Position numbers and translations under genes: made by a program. A stretch of DNA of 64,000 nucleotides. It comes from Progne subis subis. Lineage: Eukaryota > Chordata > Aves > Passeriformes > Hirundinidae. The stretch spans positions 1,178,001-1,242,000 of the forward strand of contig JAKJHU010000082.1 of NCBI GenBank assembly GCA_022316685.1. The letters run 5' to 3'. The notes below the pieces were generated by a model. The model did not search any database. It had not been told where the DNA came from and worked only from the letters and a program-made list of their open reading frames with translations. Position 1 is the first letter of the stretch; each line of letters begins with the position of its first letter. This document shows, one piece after another, positions 1 to 11,639 of the stretch.

Positions 1-1499
1 CCAATGTCACACATCTGCTGCCACCCAGAGTTTTTGCAGACTGTGATGTTCTGTCAGCAAGGTCTCTCAGTGTATCTGGGGTACTATTTACAAATACTTC
101 TTCTAGTCTAAAATCATCTTCATCTCAAAGGCTGAGTCCTCCTTCTAACCCAGGAGCGGGGACTTCAAAGTTCTCAATTAAATCTCAATCACATCAGTCC
201 TCAATTTTGATCAGAATTAGCATTCTACCCAACAACACTAAGATGCTACAAAGAACAGTTCATTTCTCCATAGCTGACCTTAGAGAAGTGCAGTTAAAAA
301 TGTCCACTTCTTCAATCCTATTCCAATATTATCAGTTCTTTCACTTCTAATCCACTGACTTCATGTGGTGTCTGTTCTACATACCCTCTGTTTTCTTTCT
401 TCTTTCTCTCAAGGAAGAGTTGTGCTTTAAAAGCTCTATGTTGTTAGGAAAGGATTAAATCTGCCTGGGCTTGCAAGGGCCATGTGCGGGCCTCGGGCTG
501 CAGGGCTGAAGAAAATGCAAGGCCATGCTGATGGAGGAAGTTGGTAGATGTCCTTTTTCCCACCCCTCGGTCTCATGCAGGGCGGCTCAGCTCAGAGTTG
601 TTATGGAGCTGCAGGCTTGCTTTCTCCGTGCCAGCGGTGATTAAGCTGGGCCAAGGCTTGGCCCTTTCTGCCATGGTCCAAGCCCGTGGCCGGCGCTGCC
701 GAGCTGCAGCCGATTTCTTCCCTGCCGGCAGCAGGGGAAGGGGCTCAGCCGGCCCAGGCCCCCCCTGTGCGGGCAGTGGCCCTCAGAGGCCCGGCCCGGT
801 CACCCAGAGGGGCAGCAGGGCCCGGCCCGAGCCCAGCCCGGCCTGACCACGATGTTACCTCATGGCTGATCCCAAAGCGAGAGAGAGATGGAGCCACAGC
901 AGATCAGTTTTAAATGTCCCTTCCAAAGTCACATCGACATTTCCCATTGGTCAACTCAGCTGCCAATATCCCAGCCAGCTTTTTGATAGGTCCCTGTCCT
1001 CCCCCGAAAAACCACTCTATGGTCAGGGCAGGGAAAAACATCTCACATTTCTCAATAACCAGAAAACAAAACTGTGCCAAGCCATGGTAACAACTTAAGC
1101 GTGAGTATCGCTTCTCGTTGTGTCCTCTAGAGACATCCAAGAATGTGGGGAAAAGGGATGAGGTGACTCTGGTATAAGGTGGTACGTGGCCACATGTGAA
1201 CCCAGCCAATGGAATTATTTTACTTTGGGAACTGAGTTTTTCTTTACTGCCGGGAATGATTGAGCTTGGCCACTGCATCTTTAGCTGATGGGCAAGAACT
1301 GGCCAACTTTGACAACATTGTTGATTTTAAAATCAACATTAAATCTGGGGCCTTAACAAGTCTGTCGCAGTGAGTGTTTGCAAGAGTTAAAATTATGAGG
1401 AATGAGTCATTAAGTAAAAGCAAACAAATTGAGGGGTTTATGTCTTTCATGTGAAAACCTGACTTTCTCTTTTTCTTTCTTATAACTTTCTTTTTATAG
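1..1499 (+). other. Intron of VAMP-like gene (5' part outside window)
   Basis: This stretch precedes the VAMP transmembrane exon and ends in a pyrimidine-rich tract and TAG acceptor at 1497-1499. I looked for the preceding R-SNARE exon (the conserved WW-containing juxtamembrane segment) and did not see it, so that exon lies left of the window. A GC-rich, CpG-bearing patch at about 640-850 stands out from the AT-rich surroundings. It gives chance open frames but no recognisable protein. Confidence 0.6.
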
Positions 1500-1551
1500 A
1501 TGATGATCATCCTTGGTGTAGTATGCGCAGTCATTCTCATTATAATTATAA
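1500..1551 (+). CDS. VAMP/synaptobrevin, transmembrane-anchor exon
   Basis: This 52-nt exon lies between a pyrimidine-rich TAG acceptor and a GTGAGT donor (1552). It encodes MMIILGVVCAVILIIII plus the first base of the next codon (phase 1). That is the tail anchor of the brevin R-SNAREs: it follows VAMP2 (MMIILGVICAIILIIII) almost residue for residue and resembles VAMP1, but differs from mammalian VAMP3, whose anchor starts MWAIG. VAMP proteins sit on secretory vesicles and supply the R-SNARE helix that pairs with syntaxin and SNAP-25 family partners in membrane fusion. The SNARE helix itself is encoded left of the window, so paralogue assignment (VAMP1, VAMP2 or a third copy) is left open and no symbol is given. 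Confidence 0.85.
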
Positions 1552-2856
1552 GTGAGTAATTAATTTTCTTTTATTTATGATCTCAATAGCTTGTGACTTA
1601 AGAATGGCTGATACATTGAAAACCAAAGCAACGAAAAAATGGATATAAAATATTTAAACTGATTAATTTGTGAGATTTCCCTTCTAGTGTTATGCTTTTA
1701 TAGTGAGAATTACTGCAAACTCCCCTGGACACATATTGACAAATTTGTTGACATTTAATGTTTTTTACATTAGCATGTTACATAACTTTCCCTAGGATTA
1801 AAAGCTCTCACTTTTTATATTTTAAATAAATTTTTATGCAGTCTCAGAGATCTTCCTTTTATTATTATGAGAGCCACAGTCCTGGTGTTTTCTACTAAGA
1901 ACAGTAATTCTTTAAATACCTCATGCCTATAGAAAGAGGGTGAAGGCACACAGGCAAACAGGCATCTGATGATTTTTTTAAAAGTGTGTAGTTGCCTGGT
2001 TTCTACCATATCAGCTAGAATTTGAGATGTCGGTGTTTCTGAAGATCCTTTCGCACCTCAAATGCCCAAATGTTGTAAAAAGACGGCCCGAAGTTTCTCT
2101 GATTTTTTTTTCCTCAAAAGATCATCTCATTCCACACAGTTGTTGCAAGGAAGTTAGCTATGAATGAACAATAGCAGTCGTGCTGGTTGGGACTCGGGGA
2201 CCTTGTAATGACAGGAACTGAACATTTGGGTTATGTAACCCTGCATTAGCAACAGCTGTTAGGTGACATAACTGTAATATGGCATTAACTCCTAAAAGGG
2301 AGATTTCTTCAGATACACAATGCAGGTAGTAACCCAGAAGAGATTCACCAGAAGGCCAGACTGTGCATGTGAGTTAATTCCCAGCTCTCAAGTTACATGC
2401 CTGGCATTCAGCATGTTTCCATTTTCCTCTGTTGCTCCTGTAAAGAAGGCTTACAGGCTCACCTGTAAACATGACTAAATGGAATGAGATACATGTGACA
2501 GTTTATTAGCCTTATGAATGCTGGCACCAGAGTGACCCAGAATAATTCCAGGGTTTCGTAACACTGATATAGCAAGAATGAGAAACAGTTAAATATTAAT
2601 TAACTATATTAACTGGGTACTCAAGAGGAAGACTGGCCCTTGTTCTGCAGTCTAGTGCAGTGACCAGACAAAGAAGATGTGCAGCCACTGAACTAATTGC
2701 TGGGTATATCTTCCTCATTGAGCATTCTGTGAGTATTAACAAGAAAGTTAAAAGTGGACAAAATAGCTCATAACTCCTCCATAGAAGTTTAGGCTGAAAC
2801 AAATATAAGAACATTGTTTCACTCATGCTCTAAAATGTTGAATGCCTGTCCTGGTA

Positions 2857-2893
<37 letters not shown>

Positions 2894-3667
2894 TGCAGGT
2901 TTGACATGGGTTAGGTTGAGCTTAGTGTATTTAATCATAAACTTGAGTATCACATTGCTCAACCCATGCCATGGCTCACCACAGTGAGATCTAGTACCAA
3001 GTCAGTGAGATTTGAGTGTATTTGTTGTCAGATTATTTTTTCAGTCTATTTTCTTCTTCTATGATAAGTGCCTAAAGGCTGCAGTGTCAGGAAGGACTTT
3101 GTGTATTTAACTCCATGGTGTATTTATTTACAGTAGCTCTCAAGTATATGTTTAAATCCTGTAGACATCAAGCATCCAAGTGCTGTTAGACAAGGCCTGC
3201 GTGACTTTTCCAGTCTGTGACTGGGGTGGGTACAAGCTCATCCCCTGCACGAGGGGTGGCTGTAGATGCAGACAAACTGAGCCCTTCCTCACAGCAACAA
3301 GCTGCCATGGGTTCTGGAACGGCCCAAGCTGCCTGCTGGAGGGAGCAATACAACACACCACATGGCTTTGCAGGTGCTGTTGGGGCTGGGGACAGGAGCT
3401 GACATCACTGTCAGTGCTTTTGAGCCACAGTCCCCCCTGCTTTCTACTCCAGTTTTCCCTCCAAAGACACAGGAGGAGCATCCCCGTGTCTGCTAGAGAG
3501 GAACACTGCATGCCAGACACGCTCCTTCAGCTAAGATGTGCTGAGGACGTTTGCAATCCTCTGACATCACATGCTTCTGTAAGATAAAGTCCAGCAGTAA
3601 CTCTTCAATAACTCTTGAGTTTTGTCTTTTTTTTTTAATCTTTCTTTCCTTCTGCTTCATTTCCCAG
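1552..3667 (+). other. Last intron of VAMP-like gene
   Basis: The intron starts GTGAGT and ends in a long pyrimidine tract with CAG at 3665-3667. It contains a run of about 30 A at 2862-2891. If the intron is retained, the frame continues for only two codons (S, E) and stops at TAA, giving an alternative short C-terminus. Confidence 0.7.
2862..2891. repeat. Poly(A) run, about 30 nt
   Basis: Uninterrupted A run in the VAMP last intron. It could be the tail of a retroposed sequence, but no body or target-site duplication is recognisable. Confidence 0.85.
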
Positions 3668-3684
3668 TTTATTTCTCCACTTGA
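3668..3684 (+). CDS. VAMP/synaptobrevin, last coding exon (IYFST stop)
   Basis: After the CAG acceptor the sequence completes the split codon from the previous exon (A|TT) and reads I-Y-F-S-T followed by TGA at 3682-3684. This matches the short luminal ends of VAMP1 (IYFFT) and VAMP2 (VYFSS/T), and the phase-1 junction sits at the VAMP1 splice position as I remember it. Phase, acceptor, end sequence and stop all agree, so this is the true terminal exon although only 17 coding bases long. The 3' UTR follows directly. Confidence 0.85.
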
Positions 3685-4262
3685 AAAAGCAAAGAAGGAA
3701 GACTTGGCACAACTTTGTTCATATCAGCCGACGATATCAGTGTTCCTTTGTTGAACTCCGCTTTTTAATTCCCGGTGTCTTGGGATTTTTGCTTGTAATA
3801 ACCCATAAGCATTCAGTGTGGTGTATTTTGGAATTCTGTTGTTTCCACAAGAAACTGTACCAGCTAAATACTGCCAAGTAGTTCCATACACTGTCTAATC
3901 ACTGTGTCTTAAAATGTGTACGCACTGACCTTCAGAAACTGTAGTATGTGAAAAAGCATCCTAGAACATCTCAGAATCAGAGAATGCAGCTGTGGGGAAG
4001 CTCCTATTTAAAAGGACACTTCAGGTGGATTGGACCCAAATCTAAGGTTGCAGCAAAGATTAGGACCAAAATTCTCAGTCTGAGCTCCTAAAGTTGGATG
4101 GCAAAATCCATTGTCAGATATATCCATTACTCCTATTGAAGAGAGTGATACCTATAAGTATTTATGTAAGATAGCATAGTTCAAATTAGCCAACCAAACA
4201 CTGACATTTTTGAGATCAGATGTAGAATCCAAGTCTAAAAAACATTGTCTGCAGAAAATAAA
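3685..4262 (+). other. Probable VAMP 3' UTR with candidate poly(A) signal
   Basis: Non-coding sequence follows the VAMP stop. The first AATAAA I see is at 4257-4262; ATTAAA (about 4907) and AATAAA (about 6057) occur further on, so the UTR could extend well past this point. The end is an estimate; transcript reads would settle it. Confidence 0.4.
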
Positions 4263-7200
4263 TAAGACTGGCTTATCATCTTTTATGGATTTAATTTTTT
4301 CCTTATGGAAAGCACCTCATGGTGTTCTGAACAACCAAGATGGCCTCAATAGGAATGCCAGAAAGAAAACCCCCTGTATTACAGCCAAAAAGCATTAGCT
4401 AGCACAGTCCTGAAAAAGCCAAGTGAAATGCAGACATGGTAATACAAGCATCACAAATGACTCAGGTACATTCCCTTGCTGAGAACTCGAGGCACCATAT
4501 GTCCGGTTTCATGGGACATCTCTTGAATGCGAATGCCCAATAATTCAGCCCTGACTTACAGCCCATGAGCAGTCTTGGTGATGTCTGTGGCTGCCCAGTT
4601 CTGTTGGAGGAAGCTGCCTCTGCAGCAGTTTGCAGAAATGGTCCCTGCTGCCAGGATCATTCAAAAATCGGGAAGAAGGTAGGGGGGAACAGTGGGGAGA
4701 GCCCGAGAAAGGGAAGAGTGCCTAGCAAAGCTTTCCTGGGGAAGAGGAAGGAACAGAAACACTGTTCAAAGTGGTGTTAATAGGCTTTAAAATATATGTA
4801 TTTAAATTTGTGCATGTGGTTAGTTCATAAAATATAGTGTCATCTTTGTAAAGTGCTCAGCTGAGATACCTATTATACTCAATTAATTGAAACTAACATT
4901 TGATGTAATTAAAAGAAATTATATATTGTAGGCTTGAGGAAAGTTCTTGTATGATCTTGTGAATTTCTTGTTTCCTTCTTTTTAAAACAGTGAATAGTTT
5001 AATCACCCTTAACCAAACTAAAAATTAATTAATCAAATTTTTAGCCAGGAAATTCAGAAAAAGGTCTTTTTAGGATAACTCCTTCAGAATTTCTAAAAAG
5101 AATTCACAGAATTGAAAAAATAATTATTTGGTGAGTTGGGATTTTTGTCTGCAATTTAATTAGGGAATATAAACAGTGACAATAGTAGTGTAAATATTCC
5201 CACTATGGATTGTCTCTCTTGACATAGTTTTAGATTTTTAAAAATGGAGGGCCTGACCAGTTTGTTGCTGTGAATCTATATATAAATTATGCTGAAGTGG
5301 AATTTTGCAGAGAGAATAAGTAATGGTCAATTGAAAGGTGCCAGTGGCATTTCCCCCTAAATATTTATCCCTTTATAGTCACATGTACTGCTTCATATAA
5401 TTAAGTCATAAGTGGCCCCAGTCTTAATGAAGCTGAATATTCAAAGTTGCTAATGTGATAATGGATGCCCTGATCACTTCAGTCCTTCAGCTGGGTGATA
5501 ACACAAACAATTCTGAAATCCTCATGAGCTGGACAAAAATCGTAGCAGAGATGAAAGGCCTGACTCTGTGAGGTGACACAGCTGTGTAGAAATGAGCTTT
5601 CACTGGCAGGGGAGTGAGCCATCCAACTTCAGGAGCCCTTTTAAACTGCTAAGATACCTGGATAGCTGATATGAAGGGATCATCTGCTAGGAGTGACACC
5701 CTGCCACCCACACCCGTGTTGATCATGCTGTCCTCACGGGGCTTCTCTGCTGAACAGACCGATGAGATGAAGATACCACCTCCCTTTGCTGGAGGTGGTG
5801 CAATCAGGAGGGTGAAATGCTGATACTGAGCCTTAATGCAGATGTTCCTTCTCTTCTGGGAGGCTGAACTGATACTCAGCTGATTGGACTGCAAATATAC
5901 ATTAAAGAGTTTGAATCCTCTAGCTACAAACACACGAAGCTCCCAAATGAAACTGCAGAGGGAGTGCTACAAGGATGCAAAGCTCACATCCTCCCAGCTA
6001 ATGTAGTTCAAGCAATTCACTCAATAATCCAAGTGGGACCTTTAGGTGCGAGTGGAGAATAAAACTCCTCCTTGTGGAGTGTGCACCCATTCTCTCTCAA
6101 AACTGTAACGAATGGGGATGACTGCTAAATATAAGTGAGAATTTCCAAGGAGGAGTTAAGAAACCTGCCTTCTACTGGGTTTTAGAATGTTTGTGAAAAG
6201 ACTATTTCCTCCTGTGTGGTAATGAAAAATGGTAAATTAACATGTTTAACTTTTCAAAGTTGTTTGCCCACGGTGTGCATGTGAATGCTCAATGTTTGCT
6301 ACTACCTGTGCTGTGGTGGTTGGTTGTAATTGGTGAGATAAACCATGTAACCTATCTAATTCAGCCCAGGAAGCATGAAGAAGTGTGTCTTTCCCTGCAC
6401 AGACCCAGAGCTCAGCTGCTCTCGCAGAGGGTTAAACCTTCAGCAAGGAGAATATGGTAATACAGGACTGTTCAAGGTCATAGATTGTGCAACAGCATCA
6501 CGTATGTGCAGGCTGGCGCAGAGCACAATCTATATAAACACAGTCGGAGATCTTATTTGTGTTGAAGGCAGGATTGATTGCTTTCCACTCGCTGCTTCTA
6601 CATTTGAAATGTCCATGCAGTTACAACTGCCGGCCTGTAAATTTTCCATGAAAAATGAAATCATTCTTGTTCAGTCACCATCGATGAAAATTTCAGCTCC
6701 TGCTCTGCACCACGGACTATTGCCTCAGCTCTTGCCTTGAGCTGGTAAAGCACCACAAAAGGGCTTCCTTTTAGTGATTCCCTGGCAAACCCTTGGGGGA
6801 CCCCAAGGCCATGGCTTTCTGACTGCTACCTTGGGGACCAAACTGAAGCCTCTTCTGGCTGGAAGCAATGCTTTTGATAGCTTTATCCAGAATTAGACAT
6901 TGTTTGGGACCTGCATATTCCATCCTTACAAGAAGCTCCTCCTCTGCTTTCTGGAGCACAGCTGTACATCCCAGAGGCTGTACAGCAGGAGATGCCCTTC
7001 ACACACAGCACAGCTGGAAGGAAGGTGTTAACAGCTGGTCAGCTGCTGCTTGGCTTCTCAATGATCTTGTCAGTGATCCTGCATCAGCTTCTGAGCTTGA
7101 GCAAGTGTTGCTTGCACCCACTATCAACAGGCTACTGAGATTCTGCTTGGGCATTACACTTTCTCCCAAATTTAGTTAACTTGCAGTGACACAGATGTGG

Positions 7201-10200
7201 TTTTAAACCCAAAACCAGTGTTGCACAGAACTTGGCAGGAAAACTTAGTGTGGAAGCCCTAATGAAGTACTTGGCCTGATTTTCACTTTGACAGCATTAC
7301 ATAACAGCACAGTCAATCCAACAGAGTCGAACCTAATCCAATACTATTAGAAGGAGGATGGGAGAATCTGATAAAGATTCTGAATGTAACCTTGGATCTG
7401 TAAGACAAGGGGTGATTTAGAAATGTAGTCAATTGGATTTCTAAAGCTGGCACTTTGATTCAGTTGGAACCTGCATGATGTTAGCCCCAGGGACAGTTTA
7501 GGCAAGTAAGATATCTGGCTTTTTTCTTTTTATATAGTGATATATAAACACTCAGTGATGGAAGAGCAGGACGTTATTGACTGTGCAAGGAATGAATTAG
7601 AACAGCCTCAATCTGCTGTGCTTTTGTCTGAGTAGCAAGACCTTTTAAAGTTCTGTTTCTGTCACTGCTCCTCTGACAGGGCTTCACCTTACTTTAATTT
7701 TATGAGCAGCTGGACTACTTCTGGTGTAAATACAATAGATCTTAGCTCTTAAGAGCAAGTTCTTGACTTGGCATTGACATTTAACCTGGGGAGCACTTGG
7801 GTATGATCCAGGATTTACATCTCAGCCCTGCTTCTCCTGCCCTTTAAACAGGGAAGAGGGCTGAAGCAGCAGCCAATATAATGCACTGGGCTCCCTCCCA
7901 ATGTACACAGTGAGTATTAGGGAAAGGCCTCAAAGTGTCTTTGATCTGGATTTGCATCCTGACCTGAACTTTAGACCTGTAACAGATCATAACCTTTGGG
8001 CCCTCTATCTCATCAGAAGACTGAGATGCTCTTCCAACCAGCTCTTCCTCACCTGATTTAGGTCCCTGTTGCTGGACAAGATACATTTGAGCCAGAGAAA
8101 GCACAAGCACCCTCAGAATTAGCTTCTTTAAAAGTGAAATTAAAAGGCTAAAGAAAGTAGTTTGAAAACAAAAGAATTGTAGCTAGACAAATTATTGGTT
8201 GAAGGTCTCTCAAATGGCAATGTTATTGTCAGGAGGGATACTAGATTGGGATGTATGAAACTACTGAACCAGAACCTCACACCTGTTGTTCTTTCTCCAT
8301 CTGATCTACTTCAAAAATACTTCAGGAAAGGATTTTGTTTTTGCCTTCAGGTAATTTCCCTTCCTCAGCTGATTAATCTCTGCCTCAGCTGATGTGCTCA
8401 GTAGTTTTTCTTCTCCATTGAGAACCGTAAGACTCTCTGCCTTTAAACACATGCATAAAAAGAGATCTGAGCCACCCAAGGAGTTTACCTTCCTTCCTGG
8501 CGCACTGACATTTAAAAGCTACATCTTAGAATAAAGCAGAAAAACTGTGGCAGTCTGGTTACATGCAGTTTTGGTGGAGTAAACACTCGATTATTCAACA
8601 ATGAGTCACTCCTGCAGTAACCTCATTCTGTCATGAGTGTATCACATCTGCTAACTCTCCAAAGCAAAACCCAGAACCTGCACCGCTTCAAAACATGAAT
8701 TCAGCCTCGTGGTCTGTACGTAACACTCTATTCAACCAAAGAAGCCATGTGCTGTAAGCTTCAAAGGGCAAAGTAGTTGTTCTCAAAGAGAAAATATCAT
8801 AGAGAACAACAAAGACAATTATGGAAAAAACCTTCTCCATTCTTTAGCTCTTCTCATAGTGTCTGGCTTTTCCATTATTCTTCAAGCCTCTTTCTGTTCT
8901 CTTAGAAATCCACTTGTGGTTTTGGAGTGCGTGTATTTGGAACACAGAATTGTGGGGCTGTTCTGCCCTTTGGGTTGACTCCCTGCCTTCTGCCACACTG
9001 CCACCATTGCCCTCAGCCAGAGCTCAGCACAACCTCCTCCCCACAACATCCAGCTCTCCTCAAACCTCCACTCCCTGGTCGACACCACCTGAGGCAGAAC
9101 AAGAGACAACAGACAACACCTGGGTCTGGTTCGAAATTGTGTAATAACAAAAGAAGGCTAAACAACAGCATTTTTGCCACACTACCTTAAATTGTTACAT
9201 TGGAATTTTAATTAAATTGATTTAACAATTCTTGTTACAGTAATTTCATTAATTTTGTAGAAACGAGAGGAAATAACAAATAAGGATATTGTGGTAATCA
9301 CAATATCATCATTTGGGAAGTAGGTCCAAGTGAAATATTGCTAACATTCAGTAAACACCTTTTTATAAGTGACTCTACCAAAGAGCACCCTTTTAATACT
9401 ACAATTAAGCAGTGCTTGTCTATTAAATTCAAATACTTCAACTGAACTATGACAGATGGTAGAGTTTTTTCTGGACAATGCAGGAGATAGGTGCAGGAAG
9501 GATGGTGCAGCATTCTTTGCAGGGAGCACCATTTGGGGTATTCTAGCCCAAGCCATGGAGCTGCTGGCAGCTGCAGCAGCGGTCAGGGACTGCAGTCGAA
9601 TCAGGATTTCAGAGTGCTTGGGGCAGTAAAGATCCAGCCTCAATTTTCACTTTGTCCTAGAGCAGTTTGGGCTCAGTGATGGAATTTTTTGACACAGCTA
9701 CTCTTGATCCAGCCCAGTACCTGTGCTTGTCCACCTTTAAATGGTCTAAGGTGAGGATAAAAAATCCCTTTGTTGAATCCATTACACTCCTGTCATATAT
9801 ATGTGAACACATGGTGGTGGTCTGAGCTTTTTGTGAGGAAAAGTTTAAAAGAATTAAATCAATTTTTCCCCCTGATACATTGCAGGTTTGTTTAAAGTAT
9901 AGTTAAATAATGGGAGATGCAATTATTTTCTTTGTAAGACCAAGGATTGAGATAGTGCATATAATGGGCCTACAAATTCATAGATGCACAATGCATAAGT
10001 TTTTTCAGAACTTTAGCTATTAAGATTTATAGTGTTGATCTGAAAGTTTGTTAAAATTCCTTTATTAATAAAAGTAGTCTTGGCTGGAACCAAAAATTCA
10101 GTGATCAGTGTGACTACCATGCCACTAGCAAGCTACTAAATAATACAAGTTCATCCTTTCATGAAACCCAATGGGAAAAATATTCTGATTAAAAGTAGAA

Positions 10201-11617
10201 ATGTATGGTAAAGACTATGGGTATAAAGTTTAACCATTACTTATTTACATATTATTTAAGCAATTAGCAGCTATAAAAACAGTCAAATAATTAGTTTCCA
10301 AAGCTTAACTATAGATGAAAGAATATTTTTTTTCTCATTAGAAAAGCTAACGTCAATCTACGTTCCATCTACTTTTTCCCCAGACAATAAAATGCTAATA
10401 TTGCTATGACACACTCACAGGTCTGCACAATAAAATGTTACAGATAATTCACTATTTGTCATGAAAAACATCATTATTTTTGTAAATGAAACACCCTCTC
10501 TCCCCCAACCATATACATGGTAAAATATTACATTAGGTTTATCAGCATCACTGAAAGATTAGAAATTAGCACCTCCTACTCAAGAGTGGGACTTGAAAAA
10601 CATGCTTTGTCTGTTGCAAAAATACATTCTGAGGGGGAAGCACCAACCGTGTACAGGTTAAAGTTTTATTTGACAACTCCTTTTTTCCTTCTCCTTTCCA
10701 AAGGAAGTGCTTATATATGTAGACAGGCATTTGCCATTTGGGTGAGACATTCTCCTTCCAAGTATGAAAGAGGTGAAACGTCTACTGTGAACAACCTTTA
10801 GTTTGTTTTGCAGCATAAAAAGTCCTCTAAGTGGCAATATATGAACTCTTACTTATAAACTCGTTATGCTCATTACAGGAAATGAGTTCATAGCCAGCTA
10901 ATTAGTATTTTCCTTAATGACTTATGTTTGAGTCTTAACACAGAGAAGCAGCCTCTGGAGGTGTTTGTGTAATCAGTTCAGCACTGTGCTATCTCACGCT
11001 CGCCAGCCTGGAGTGAGGAGCAAGGCATGCCCTGGTGTGGAAGGGACTTCAACATGTGCCACTTCAACATGTGCCTAAGCATACAGGGAATTTCTGTCTT
11101 CTGTTTAACACAACAAAAAACCCCTCATTTGTGCTTGCTAAATCCAGACCTGGCATGGAATCTGTGCCATATTCTAATTTCGGAAGAGGAAAAACCTTTC
11201 CTTTGAATGATAAAACAATTAGGGAGAAAAGGACTGCTGGGGTTGCCTGCTCCAATGTCCTGCTCCAAGCAGGGCTGCCTTTGAGCTTGGAGCAGCTTGC
11301 AAGGGTTTTGTCCTGGTGAGGTTTGAAAATCTCCAAGGCCCATGGCTTCACAACAAATTCTGTCACTGGGTATGTTCAATGCCTGACCAAGGTTGATACA
11401 AGTGCAGGAAACACCTTTGTAAATGCACGTAGTTTACTGGTTTTGCCTTTTTGTTCCTGTTGTGCAGTGAGTAAAATTCAGATCTCGTGGAATTAAGTGC
11501 AGCCCCCCTTTTTTCAAAGAACTTCCACTGACATCAAGAAATTTTCTTTCCTTCTTGTTGCCGTTGGTCTAAGGCGGATGTGATCGTGCTGAGGATATCA
11601 GTGCATTCTCTCCCCTC

Positions 11618-11639
11618 TGTGTGTGTGTGTGTATGTGTG
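11618..11639. repeat. (TG)n microsatellite
   Basis: Short TG-dinucleotide run with one A interruption. Visible directly in the sequence; no function implied. Confidence 0.9.

Noticed and set aside
1500..3684. Assignment of the upstream gene as VAMP3, with PER3 following
   Set aside because: The period gene has PER2-specific motifs ([19 protein letters not shown] context), and the VAMP anchor is VAMP1/2-like.
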